DNA of 64,000 nt from Lachnospiraceae bacterium G11 (lineage in GTDB: Bacteria > Bacillota > Clostridia > Lachnospirales > Lachnospiraceae): contig FMWZ01000018.1 of the NCBI GenBank assembly GCA_900103495.1, forward strand, positions 1 through 64,000. Direction: 5' to 3'. Below the pieces are notes generated by a model. That model was not told the DNA's origin, searched no databases, and saw only the letters and a program-made list of their open reading frames with translations. This document shows positions 7,548-16,057 of this stretch, one piece after another. The translations under genes and the position numbers were made by a program. Within the stretch, counting starts at the first letter, position 1. Every line of letters begins with the position of its first letter.

Positions 7548-8309
7548 ATGGTTTACGAGTTAGAGGATACTGTAAAAGTGAAAGAGCTCTTTGAGGGCTG
7601 GGAAGAGACATTGATTTATTCCTGCCTCCAAAAGGTAATGGGCAAGATATATGTAACAGATCCAAAGAGGCCGGTATCTGCCATGGCGTTTGTCGGGTGC
7701 TTTGCATTTTATGCAGGAAAGCCTGATAAGGAGCTTGTTTTGGCAAAACCGGATGGTTTTGTAATCATGACACCTCAGAACGAAGAATGGGAAGCATGTA
7801 TCGAAGCGTGTTTTCCTGATGCGAAGAAAATTACAAGATATGCCATAAAGAAAGATACACGATTTGATAGAGATTATCTTACAAAGCTGACATCCGGATT
7901 ACCTGAAGGTTACGTGCTCCGAGCCATTGATGAAGAAGTATATGATTTATGCCTTACAGATCCTGTGACAGCAGATTTTGTTTCTTCATTCGGAAGCAAA
8001 GAAAAGTATCTAAAGATAGGCAGAGGCATGGTTATTCTCAAAGACGGGAGAATCGTCTCAGGCGCATCATCCTATACAAGATATAAAGAGGGTATTGAAA
8101 TTGAGATTGACACGGTAACGGAAGAACGAAGAAAAGGATTCGCTCTGGCTGTAGGTGCAGCTTTAATTTTAAGATGCCTTGATGAAGGACTGTATCCAAG
8201 TTGGGATGCACACGATATGAATTCGGTACATCTGGCGGAAAAATTTGGGTATGAATTTGATCATGAGTATACAGCGTATGAAGTGTCCCATGAAAGCCGG
8301 ACACACTAA
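7548..8309 (+). CDS. GNAT acetyltransferase (GNAT_acetyltran, PF12746-like)
   Basis: A 253-residue protein. The N-terminal half is a degenerate GNAT-like region and the C-terminal half carries the active fold (IEIEIDTVTEERRKGFALAVGAALI, with the acetyl-CoA loop EERRKGFA), ending in SWDAHDMNSVHLAEKFGY. This architecture is typical of small Firmicute GNATs of unknown target. ATG 7548 is chosen because GGAGAAGG precedes it; ATG 7536, which touches the previous stop, has no ribosome site. Tight spacing suggests co-transcription with the gene before it. Confidence 0.8.
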   Translation: MVYELEDTVKVKELFEGWEETLIYSCLQKVMGKIYVTDPKRPVSAMAFVGCFAFYAGKPDKELVLAKPDGFVIMTPQNEEWEACIEACFPDAKKITRYAIKKDTRFDRDYLTKLTSGLPEGYVLRAIDEEVYDLCLTDPVTADFVSSFGSKEKYLKIGRGMVILKDGRIVSGASSYTRYKEGIEIEIDTVTEERRKGFALAVGAALILRCLDEGLYPSWDAHDMNSVHLAEKFGYEFDHEYTAYEVSHESRTH

Positions 8310-8340
8310 AGGTTGCTGGATTGAAAAGGAAGAATGATAA

Positions 8341-9264
8341 ATGATGAATATAAGAACAAAGCAATTTCAAATATTGACAGATATTAATCTCGTATGGGAT
8401 TTCCTGACGGATACATATGATTACGAAAATGGGGGTGGGGTTGCGGCACCATTCTTTGAACACGCAATTTTGGCCTCTTGGATGGATAATTCGTATTCTT
8501 ATCTGAACAGATTCTGGTTTGACGGTGACAAGGTTGTTGCCTTTGTCTTTTATGAAGTTCCTGCTACGGACATCTATTTCAACGTTCGTAAAGGATATGA
8601 ATTTCTTGCGGATGAACTGATAGAATATGCCATGACTACCATGCCAAATTGGAATGGTGAGCAGCAGTTTGTTCTTTTTAATGGTCAGGAATATCTCAAG
8701 GAAGCAGCAAAAAAACGTGGGTTCAAACAGGTTTTTGAATATGAAGACAGGATATTCGATTTCGAAAATGAATTAAACTATGATTTGCCTGACGGATATC
8801 ACTTTGTTGAACCGAATGATATTGATACCATTAAGATTGGGAAACTCTGCTGGTATGGGTTCGATCATGGAGATAAGGGTGAGTTTGTAAATTGGGACAA
8901 ACAGGATACATCCCTCGAATGGACACCGGAAAAATCCTATAAAGATTGTCTTGGACTTGCAATGGCACCGCTTCCGCATTCGACACCTGATTATGGTGTG
9001 GTTATTGCTGATGAGAAGGGAGAATATGTTTGCTATTCGGGGATGTGGTGGGTTCCTCAAAATAAACTGGCCTATATGGAGCCTCTTTGTACTGCTCCCG
9101 AACACAGAAGAAAAGGTCTGGCCGCTGCAGCATTGACTGTTCATTATAGAAGGATGAAAGCACTGGGAGCAACACATATGACAGGTGGCGGAGATCCTTT
9201 TTATGAGAAGATCGGATATGGAAAGGGAAGGCATTGGAGTTTTTGGAGGAAAGATGATGAATAA
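8341..9264 (+). CDS. GNAT acetyltransferase, two-lobed
   Basis: A 307-residue protein made of two GNAT-like lobes. The first (about 1-140) is degenerate. The second has the acetyl-CoA site in TAPEHRRKGLAAAALTVHYRR and the ending YEKIGYGKGRHWSFW. Similar tandem GNATs are common in Firmicutes without an assigned substrate. Start ATG 8341 follows AAGGAAG; a second ATG lies at 8344. The 3' end overlaps the start of the next gene by eight bases, so translation is probably coupled. Confidence 0.8.
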   Translation: MMNIRTKQFQILTDINLVWDFLTDTYDYENGGGVAAPFFEHAILASWMDNSYSYLNRFWFDGDKVVAFVFYEVPATDIYFNVRKGYEFLADELIEYAMTTMPNWNGEQQFVLFNGQEYLKEAAKKRGFKQVFEYEDRIFDFENELNYDLPDGYHFVEPNDIDTIKIGKLCWYGFDHGDKGEFVNWDKQDTSLEWTPEKSYKDCLGLAMAPLPHSTPDYGVVIADEKGEYVCYSGMWWVPQNKLAYMEPLCTAPEHRRKGLAAAALTVHYRRMKALGATHMTGGGDPFYEKIGYGKGRHWSFWRKDDE

Positions 9265-10609
9265 ATCGATATTCGAGACTGCGAAAGACTATGCATTTGA
9301 TTACATGGAAGGAATTTCGGAGCGGCATGTGTATCCAAAGGAGGAGGATTTATTAAAGCTTAAGAGCTTTTATGAGCCACTGCCTCAAGTGGGTACAGAT
9401 GAAGAGGAAATTTTGTCAGTTCTTCATAAAAATGGCTCGCCCAATACATTAGCACAGACCGGAGGAAGATATTTTGGATTTGTAAATGGTGGTGCATTAC
9501 CGGTCACACTTGCAGTCAGGTGGTTGACTGATGTATGGGATCAGAATTCTGTACTTTATGTTGCATCTCCTATCGCAGGCGTAATTGAAGAAGTATGTGA
9601 GAAATGGATTGTTGATTTATTTGGGCTTCCTAAAGAAACTGCTATGGGACTGGTGGGAGGTTCTTCGGATGCATCTCTATGTGCGCTGACTGTTGCGAGA
9701 AATACAATATTAGAACGTAATGGTTACAACATTTATGAAAATGGATTGATGGGGGCGCCTGAGATTCGTGTTGTATTAAGTGAAAATGCACATGCAACCA
9801 TCTTCAAAGCCTTATCTATTTTAGGAATCGGTTCAAAGAATATAATTAAGGTTGAGTCAAATCCGGATGGGACATTACGTTTGGACAAGCTGCCTGAATT
9901 AGATGAAAAAACGATTTTGATCCTTCAAGCCGGAAATGTAAATACAGGAGCATTTGATCAGTTCGAAACACTCTGCGATTTGGCCAATGAAAAGAATGCA
10001 TGGATTCATATCGATGGAGCGTTTGGGCTATGGGCTAAGACAAGCAAGGAATATGCCTATCTTGCAAAGGGAATGGAAAAAGCCACGTCGTGGTCTGTCG
10101 ATGCACATAAAACATTAAATGTTCCATACGATTGTGGAATTGTTCTTTGCAAATATCGGGATGCATTCTGCAAAGCATTACAAGCCAATGGAGACTATAT
10201 CATTTACAGTGGAAAACGAGATGGCATGCTATATACAACGGCTATGTCAAGAAGAGCAAGGTCTTTTGAATTGTGGGCTGCAATTAAGTACTTGGGTAAA
10301 GAAGGAATTGGAACTCTTGTGGAAACTCTATGCAAGAATGCAAAAACCTTTGCTGAGCGTTTATCACAACTTGGATTTACAATACTGAATGATGTTGTGT
10401 ATAACCAAGTACTGATACAGTACAAAGATGATGAGAGGACAAAACGTGTTCTTGAATATGTCCAAGAGGATCGAGTTTGCTGGTGTGGACCGACACAATG
10501 GAAAGGTAATATGGCAATTCGATTAAGTGTATGTTCCGGGGCAACCACAGAGGAAGATATTGAATTGTGCATTGATAGTTTTAAAAGAGGAATTGAATAT
10601 GAAATATAG
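9257..10609 (+). CDS. PLP-dependent group II decarboxylase-like enzyme
   Basis: A 450-residue fold-type I PLP enzyme of the aromatic-amino-acid/glutamate decarboxylase family. The cofactor site is clear: GGSSDASL phosphate loop, HIDGAFGLW (Asp contacting the pyridine nitrogen) and SVDAHKTLNVPYDCG with the Schiff-base Lys285. Substrate (aromatic amino acid, diaminobutyrate or other) cannot be fixed. GGAGGA before ATG 9257 sets the start; a longer frame to 9185 overlaps the previous gene and is unlikely. It overlaps GNAT genes on both sides, which suggests an operon in which an amine is made and then acetylated, though this is only inference. Confidence 0.8.
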   Translation: MNKSIFETAKDYAFDYMEGISERHVYPKEEDLLKLKSFYEPLPQVGTDEEEILSVLHKNGSPNTLAQTGGRYFGFVNGGALPVTLAVRWLTDVWDQNSVLYVASPIAGVIEEVCEKWIVDLFGLPKETAMGLVGGSSDASLCALTVARNTILERNGYNIYENGLMGAPEIRVVLSENAHATIFKALSILGIGSKNIIKVESNPDGTLRLDKLPELDEKTILILQAGNVNTGAFDQFETLCDLANEKNAWIHIDGAFGLWAKTSKEYAYLAKGMEKATSWSVDAHKTLNVPYDCGIVLCKYRDAFCKALQANGDYIIYSGKRDGMLYTTAMSRRARSFELWAAIKYLGKEGIGTLVETLCKNAKTFAERLSQLGFTILNDVVYNQVLIQYKDDERTKRVLEYVQEDRVCWCGPTQWKGNMAIRLSVCSGATTEEDIELCIDSFKRGIEYEI

Positions 10610-11477
10610 AATCAGAATTGCAGTTCCCAAGGATGAACAAAAGATAAGGGAACTGTTCATGGAAATGCTGCAGACAATTTATCATACGGAAGATGTTCAA
10701 GGGTATGAGCCGGGATGCCTGGACCGATACTGGATTAATGGTGAAGAGCACATTTTTGTTGCAGAGGATGAAGATGTTGTTGCTTACCTTTCAGTTGAAG
10801 TTCACCATGAATCGGATAAGGATTATATTTACCTTGATGATTTGTCTGTTACGGAAAAATATCGAAGTCAAGGAATCGGAAGTGCACTAATCCGTGAAGC
10901 GGAAAAATATGCACGAGAAATCGAAATCCCGGACATTGTTTTTCATGTAGAGAAATCAAATACAGAGGCATTTCGATTGTATGAAAGACTTGGATATAAA
11001 ATATTCCGTGATGATGGTAGCAGATACCTGATGAATAAATCTGTTGAGATTCAGATTAAGGAGGAGTATATTTCTGCAGAGGAATACATAGCTTTTCTGA
11101 GAAGGACAGATCTTGGGTCGCAGTATCCCAAGGAGCGCTTTGAAGAGCGAATCAAGAAGTTGGTTAAGAATGTCTCCATCAGTCTTATTGCGCGTAACGA
11201 AAAGGACCTGGTGGTCGGAGCTCTATTTGGACTTACGGATTACAGCTATTGGTTGTATGTTACAGATCTCGGAGTAGACAGAGATTACGAGAGGCAGGGT
11301 ATCGCAACAAGACTTATGAAAAAAGCACATGAAATAGCCGGGGGCGAGAAGGATATCGCAATATATCTGGTTGCAAATGAAAATGCTGTACCGTTTTATG
11401 AGAAGCTCGGTATGAAGAAAGCTGATGATGTGATGCAGTACAGTCATATTGAATGGACAGAGTGGACAGTGCAATAA
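10599..11477 (+). CDS. Tandem GNAT acetyltransferase (two active-looking domains)
   Basis: A 292-residue protein with two complete GNAT domains: residues 1-145 with the loop YRSQGIGSAL and LYERLGYKI, and residues 150-292 with YERQGIATRL and FYEKLGMKK. Both loops keep the Q/RxxGxG/A acetyl-CoA motif, so both may be active. Start ATG 10599 overlaps the decarboxylase end by eleven bases and follows AGAGG, implying translational coupling. The acceptor may be the decarboxylase product, but nothing in the sequence proves this. Confidence 0.82.
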   Translation: MKYRIRIAVPKDEQKIRELFMEMLQTIYHTEDVQGYEPGCLDRYWINGEEHIFVAEDEDVVAYLSVEVHHESDKDYIYLDDLSVTEKYRSQGIGSALIREAEKYAREIEIPDIVFHVEKSNTEAFRLYERLGYKIFRDDGSRYLMNKSVEIQIKEEYISAEEYIAFLRRTDLGSQYPKERFEERIKKLVKNVSISLIARNEKDLVVGALFGLTDYSYWLYVTDLGVDRDYERQGIATRLMKKAHEIAGGEKDIAIYLVANENAVPFYEKLGMKKADDVMQYSHIEWTEWTVQ

Positions 11478-11514
11478 AGCAAAGGAAGATATTTTGAAAT
11501 AAGGAGAAATAACG

Positions 11515-12582
11515 ATGACTAAATCGGCCTCGAGAGGGTCTCGAGTTAACTACATAGATAATCTCAGATGGATGTGCGTACTTCTGCTGATACCTTATCA
11601 TGCAGCAATGTCATATAACATCTGGGGAGAAGATTTTTATATATTTTTTGAACAAAGCAAACCTATTGCAGCGCTTGTTTTATTCTGCTCACCCTGGTTT
11701 ATGCCCTTGATGTTCCTGCTGGCAGGAGTATCCGCCAAGTTTTCTCTTAAAAAGAGGGGATACCTTGGTTTTATAAAAGAGCGATTTATAAAATTGGGAA
11801 TGACATTTATTCTTGGAGTTTTGTTGATAAACCCTGTGCTTAGTTACTTTGCTGATGTTACACATAATGGGTATATCGGAAATTATTTCGAGCATTACAA
11901 AGTCTTTTTTACAAGGATAACTGATTTATCAGGTAATGATGGGGGCTTCGCAGTGGCCCACTTGTGGTTCATATTGGTCCTTATAATTATTTCTCTTGAG
12001 GCTTGTGTGATAATCAAAATAGTGGAAATTATACCTGTCAAGAAGAGGGAGAGCCTGGGCCTGATTTGTTTTATCGTATTGACTTTGGCGGCAATAGCCA
12101 CATATAAAATAAGACTGTTTGATAAACCGGTCCACACGTATTTTTTCCTGTTTTTGCTGGGATATTATTTCTACGGTGACAAGACTTACATCGAGAAGTT
12201 AAAGGGATTGAAGTGGTTTATAGTGCCGACATTTCTGATTTCAGCGACTCTAAATGTCTATCTGGTTGAATGCACAGAGGGCTTCTATCGACTCAATACT
12301 ATATGCAATTATTTGGCATTTATTTTGGGAGTGCCGGCTCTAATCTGCTTGGGTTCCCTGTGGCTTGATTTTAGAAATGATGTTACAGGCTTCTTCTCCG
12401 AAATATCATATTTGTACTACGTAATCCATTTCCCGGTACTTGTGTTTTGCCAGTACACTTTGGACCAAATCGGAATGAACCACACAGGGAATTTCTTTGT
12501 GACAATACTGCTTGCAGTTCCCATAACGCTGACGCTATGCATCATATATAAAAGTATTAAAATGCACCTTGCTACAAAATAG
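11515..12582 (+). CDS. Acyltransferase family 3 membrane protein
   Basis: A 355-residue integral membrane protein with about ten hydrophobic segments. The opening RVNYIDNLRWMCVLLLIPYH, with the catalytic-type His in the first membrane helix, and the later FMPLMFLLAGVS segment match the acyltransferase-3 (OafA/YrhL-like) family, which O-acetylates surface sugars or small molecules. ATG 11515 follows AAGGAGAAATAACG. The stop codon lies inside the 3' arm of an intrinsic terminator, so the transcript ends directly with the gene. Confidence 0.8.
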   Translation: MTKSASRGSRVNYIDNLRWMCVLLLIPYHAAMSYNIWGEDFYIFFEQSKPIAALVLFCSPWFMPLMFLLAGVSAKFSLKKRGYLGFIKERFIKLGMTFILGVLLINPVLSYFADVTHNGYIGNYFEHYKVFFTRITDLSGNDGGFAVAHLWFILVLIIISLEACVIIKIVEIIPVKKRESLGLICFIVLTLAAIATYKIRLFDKPVHTYFFLFLLGYYFYGDKTYIEKLKGLKWFIVPTFLISATLNVYLVECTEGFYRLNTICNYLAFILGVPALICLGSLWLDFRNDVTGFFSEISYLYYVIHFPVLVFCQYTLDQIGMNHTGNFFVTILLAVPITLTLCIIYKSIKMHLATK

Positions 12583-12598
12583 CAAGGTGTTTTATTTT
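12565..12598 (+). terminator. Intrinsic terminator
   Basis: A perfect ten-base-pair stem, CACCTTGCTA (12565-12574) with TAGCAAGGTG (12580-12589), loop CAAAA, followed by TTTTATTTT. The UAG stop of the upstream gene forms part of the stem. Confidence 0.9.
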
Positions 12599-12653
12599 AA
12601 AAAAATATGCGATAATAGAAAACAAGGCATAAACAGACCCACGGAGGCCGTAA

Positions 12654-13424
12654 TTGAAGGAAATGATGGTATGCCCTAACTGCGGGGCGCAAATTGAAAA
12701 AGACATTACTAAATGTCCATATTGCGGATATATCAATAAAGAGGCGGCGGAGAAGAAGTTCAGAGAAGATCTGGGCGAGATTCAACGTAACATTGAGGAG
12801 ACGAAGAAGGAACCCCAAAAGGCACTGGTAAAGGGAATCACCGGTGGAACAAAGGTGATACTTATTATTAGCTGCATACTTATCTTACTGGTTGCCTTGT
12901 TTTTTGTGCTGCTTTATATAGATACAAGAGATAAACCAAAGCTTTTTCTTACTGCTAAGGAACAGGAATATGCATCAGCGTACGTTCTGATGGCCGGGGA
13001 ACAGCTTGATGAAGCGTATGAAGAGAAAGATATACAGCGAATGGCGGAGATTTTTGATAAAGCATATTCTGAAGATAGGGTGTCAATCTGGGGAGTCCCT
13101 CATTATGAGGCCGGATTTGCATCAAGCTGTTATATGAAACTGCAGAAATGTCTGCCTAACCTGGATAAAGAAGATATATCAAATCATGAGGCTGAAGAGA
13201 TTACTTACTACTGCTTCTACTTCTATTACAGGGCCTATGGAGATGACGGAGCTGAGATTTTCAACCCCATAAGAGAGGATGAAATTTTACCAATCATAAC
13301 GGAAAGACTTGGATTTACTGTGGAGGATATGGAGGGTTTTAGAGAAAAGGTGTGGTTCCCTCCAAATGTTAACAGATCCAAGGTCCACAAAGTTACCAAG
13401 AAATATTATAAGAACTATCATTAA
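12654..13424 (+). CDS. Zinc-ribbon membrane protein
   Basis: A 256-residue protein: an N-terminal zinc ribbon (CPNCG at residues 7-11, CPYCG about 12 residues later), a charged coiled-coil-like stretch, one membrane helix (about 67-91) and an acidic domain of unknown fold outside or inside the membrane. TTG 12654 is six bases after GGAGG; ATG 12663 is the alternative. It is the first of three adjacent genes with similar lay-out (12654, 13442, 14229), which suggests a small membrane complex. I do not recognise a function. Confidence 0.7.
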   Translation: MKEMMVCPNCGAQIEKDITKCPYCGYINKEAAEKKFREDLGEIQRNIEETKKEPQKALVKGITGGTKVILIISCILILLVALFFVLLYIDTRDKPKLFLTAKEQEYASAYVLMAGEQLDEAYEEKDIQRMAEIFDKAYSEDRVSIWGVPHYEAGFASSCYMKLQKCLPNLDKEDISNHEAEEITYYCFYFYYRAYGDDGAEIFNPIREDEILPIITERLGFTVEDMEGFREKVWFPPNVNRSKVHKVTKKYYKNYH

Positions 13425-13441
13425 TGAGGTGAGATAACAGG

Positions 13442-14236
13442 GTGAAGTGTAGATACTGTGGAAGCAATCTTGGCCTGGAAGATGCAGTCTGTCCTTATTG
13501 CGGTAAGGTAAACAAAAAGGCGGCCAAATATCTTGCGGAAAAGAATAAATACCTTAACGAGTTTGAGAAGACCAAAACAGATGTCAAAGAGAAGTCGAAA
13601 ACAGCCGGAAGAATAGGAAGATTGTCTGTTATCGGCGTTATGCTTATTCTTATTTTGGTGATGAAATTCAGCGTCAGCAGATATTCTGATGTTGAGTATC
13701 GCATAAATAAAAGAGAGGACATCATTGCTTCAGAAGTAAATAAGAACAGAGACACCATAGCAGAAACTGTTAAGGAAATGGAAAAGAACAGGGAGTACGT
13801 GGCCCTGTCTTGCTATATGCTTAACTATCGCCTGAGAAGTAATGAGCAATATGATGACTATTTCAGAGTGTTTACAGCAGCAGTCAGTTATAAAACTATT
13901 TACGAAGATATCATAAGTATAGTGACCGGCTTTGAAGGATACGATAACAAGACCACAAAAGATTGGTGCTATGATGCTGCGATTTATATCAGCGACTGGA
14001 ACAGCTATGTCGCAGGGGGATTCTGGAATGACTCTCCGGATTCACCCATGCATGCAGGGGAACATGGGGCGTTTCTTGCCGACGCTAAAAAAGATGCACA
14101 GGACATGGTGCAGGTGTATTTTAACCTGACTGATGAACAGGCAGAATCCATGTGGACAATGGATAAGGAAGCTCTTGGGGAGCTACTGTATGAGAGTTGC
14201 AAAGACCTTTATCCAAAGGAGGCAGCAGATGAATAA
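13442..14236 (+). CDS. Zinc-ribbon membrane protein, second of three
   Basis: A 264-residue protein with the same plan as its upstream neighbour: CRYCGSN and CPYCGK zinc-ribbon knuckles in the first 25 residues, a lysine-rich linker, one membrane helix (about 60-77) and a soluble domain of about 180 residues with no motif I can name. It starts with GTG 13442 behind GAGGTGAGATAA. It overlaps the next gene by eight bases. The two ribbon proteins may be paralogues diverged mainly in the soluble domain. Confidence 0.68.
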   Translation: MKCRYCGSNLGLEDAVCPYCGKVNKKAAKYLAEKNKYLNEFEKTKTDVKEKSKTAGRIGRLSVIGVMLILILVMKFSVSRYSDVEYRINKREDIIASEVNKNRDTIAETVKEMEKNREYVALSCYMLNYRLRSNEQYDDYFRVFTAAVSYKTIYEDIISIVTGFEGYDNKTTKDWCYDAAIYISDWNSYVAGGFWNDSPDSPMHAGEHGAFLADAKKDAQDMVQVYFNLTDEQAESMWTMDKEALGELLYESCKDLYPKEAADE

Positions 14237-14639
14237 AGAAAAGAAGAGAAAAGATCCTGTAATTATTCTTTTGGATATAATAATAGTCGCGCTGATTTTT
14301 GTAACCCTTTATGTGGGACAGTCATATGTTTTCTACAAAATCAGGATGAATGAGGAAACCTTTGCCGCGGATCCCGACAAAATGGCTTTTGAGCTCCAGA
14401 GAGGGGATTATGCCGGACTCATTCAGGGCAAGTACATGAATGAATTTAACGGAAACGTAGAAACTCCGGGTTACCATTCACTGGCGGATTATGTTGAAGC
14501 GGCATTTGCCTATAAGGTATATGATGCCAAGGGATATACGCAGGAAGCGAATGAGCAAAAGGCTATCATGGACGAGGCTCGAGTGAAGATGGAGGAGCTG
14601 ACGATTTTTGCAGACAAGGTGGATAAATGGTTAAATTGA
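14229..14639 (+). CDS. Small membrane protein, third of the zinc-ribbon set
   Basis: A 136-residue protein with a lysine-rich N-terminus, one membrane helix (about 11-33) and a helical domain resembling the soluble part of the two genes before it, but without the zinc ribbon. ATG 14229 follows AAAGGAGGCAGCAG and overlaps the upstream stop, so the three genes are almost surely translated together. Function unknown. Confidence 0.65.
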   Translation: MNKEKKRKDPVIILLDIIIVALIFVTLYVGQSYVFYKIRMNEETFAADPDKMAFELQRGDYAGLIQGKYMNEFNGNVETPGYHSLADYVEAAFAYKVYDAKGYTQEANEQKAIMDEARVKMEELTIFADKVDKWLN

Positions 14640-14689
14640 CAAAACTAACGTTCATTAGTATAATGGCTAATGGACGTTAGTTTTTTGTT
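14636..14689 (+). promoter_or_regulatory. TetR promoter-operator that doubles as upstream terminator
   Basis: An ideal sigma-A promoter: TTGACA (14636-14641), 17-base spacer, TATAAT (14659-14664). An 18-base inverted repeat (14641-14658 against 14667-14684, 17 of 18 matching; AAAACTAACGTTCATTAG) covers the spacer and the start region, as expected for a TetR operator. The 3' arm is followed by TTTTTTGTTT, so for the zinc-ribbon operon the same dyad is an intrinsic terminator. RNA started here at about 14671 lacks the 5' arm and escapes termination. Confidence 0.8.
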
Positions 14690-14723
14690 TATATTCTGCA
14701 TAAACATGGAGGGAATATAAGAT

Positions 14724-15341
14724 ATGACAAGGAAAGAGGAAATAATCTATGCAACTCTGGAACTTGCTGCAGAGAATGGAATGAAGGGCGTATCCATGTC
14801 GCAAATCGCTGATAAAGTAGGTATTAAGGCGCCGTCGCTTTATAATCATTTCAGCTCCAAAGATGAGATTATCAGGGAGATGTACAGATTCCTCAGAGAG
14901 CAGGCCCTGATTGGAAGTAAGGAAGACGCAGCCGACTATTCGAAGCTTATGGACAGGAGTACGGAGGAAATCCTGCTGAGTTCCATATCGGCATATATGG
15001 GAATTGTTTCAAACAAGAATATGCTTCAGTTCTTTAAAGTTCTTTATTCAGAAAGACCCACAAATCCCATAGCTGCATCAATAATTGTAGAAGAAACGGA
15101 TCGCATGATTCAATTCTCTAAGAATATGTTCTATGCGCTTGCAGTTCATGGAAAAATGGAAAGTAAAAATATTGACATAGTTGCAATGACATTTTCACTG
15201 ACCATTCATTCTCTCATTGATTACAGAATGGATATGTTAACATCCGGAACAGTGGATGAGTTCGGAGAAGAAGGCAGCCCTGTTCCAAAGAATATTTTGG
15301 ACTTTGTGAGATGGTTCAGTTATCAGATTGGAGGAAAATAA
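14724..15341 (+). CDS. TetR-family transcriptional regulator
   Basis: A 205-residue repressor. The N-terminal helix-turn-helix (residues about 5-50, VSMSQIADKVGIKAPSLYNHFSSKDEI) is a textbook TetR domain; the C-terminal ligand domain is helical and unassigned. The 18-base dyad over its promoter 60 bases upstream implies autorepression. GAGGGAATATAAGAT precedes ATG 14724. The next gene, a membrane protein, starts on the A of the TAA stop, so the regulator and membrane protein form a two-gene unit and the ligand may be linked to it. Confidence 0.9.
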   Translation: MTRKEEIIYATLELAAENGMKGVSMSQIADKVGIKAPSLYNHFSSKDEIIREMYRFLREQALIGSKEDAADYSKLMDRSTEEILLSSISAYMGIVSNKNMLQFFKVLYSERPTNPIAASIIVEETDRMIQFSKNMFYALAVHGKMESKNIDIVAMTFSLTIHSLIDYRMDMLTSGTVDEFGEEGSPVPKNILDFVRWFSYQIGGK

Positions 15342-15967
15342 TGAACAGAAAACTTATTAACTGGATGGGGCTTTTGGGAGTAGGCGCACTTATATCTTAT
15401 ATGACTGCAGCTTATTTTTGCAGAGCCGCATTTCCAGGATATAATTGGATGGAACAGGCAGTCAGTGATCTTTCGGCAGAGTCTGCACCTTCAAGGCAAT
15501 TATGGGATAAGTTGTCTGCGATATATTCGGCCGGAAGTGTAGTATGCACAACATGTGTTGCCATATATGTGTCGGAGAAGAAAATTTCCTCAAGAATTTT
15601 TCGCGTGGGTATATATCTTCTTGTTATAATGAGCTGGATATCAAAAATTGGATATCAGATGTTCCCTCTTGATGATGCAGGTAAAGCAATAGGGGGAGTT
15701 GATGAAACAATGCATATGATTGTCACAGCCTTTGTTGTGGTACTTTCGATAGCATCTTTTGTGACGCTTATAATAGCAGGGATTAAGAGAAAAGAGGTCA
15801 GGGGAATCGGAATCTGGGCAGCAATATTCTTTGCCATGCTGTTAATGGGACCTATAGGAATGGCCTCATTTCCACCTGAGTATTTCGGCATAGGTGAAAG
15901 ATTCAGTATCTATGCAGCCGTAGGATTTGAAGCGGTTCTTGGCCTGTATCTCTTCAACGGATTTTAA
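15341..15967 (+). CDS. DUF998-like membrane protein
   Basis: A 208-residue protein with about six membrane segments, matching the DUF998 family: an early NWMEQAVSDLSA segment, then FPLDDAGKAIGGVDETMH in the middle, where the conserved polar residues lie between helices. No function is established for the family. ATG 15341 overlaps the tetR stop (TAATG) and uses GGAGGAAAATA. Probably controlled by the TetR protein. Confidence 0.75.
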   Translation: MNRKLINWMGLLGVGALISYMTAAYFCRAAFPGYNWMEQAVSDLSAESAPSRQLWDKLSAIYSAGSVVCTTCVAIYVSEKKISSRIFRVGIYLLVIMSWISKIGYQMFPLDDAGKAIGGVDETMHMIVTAFVVVLSIASFVTLIIAGIKRKEVRGIGIWAAIFFAMLLMGPIGMASFPPEYFGIGERFSIYAAVGFEAVLGLYLFNGF

Positions 15968-15970
15968 GAC

Positions 15971-16057
15971 AGCTGCTATTCATATGACAGTAATCTATCT
16001 CATGTCAGGACTGTGGATGAGAATGACGAAGAGTTTATTATGGTGTGTGAATTATGA
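15971..16057 (+). pseudogene. 3' fragment of an unknown gene
   Basis: A 28-codon open frame directly after the DUF998 stop, ending with TGA at 16055-16057, with no start or ribosome site. Residues such as LSHVRTVDENDEEFIMVCEL look like a genuine protein terminus. The next gene starts inside its last codons. I do not recognise the family; it is probably the tail of a deleted cassette. Confidence 0.35.
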
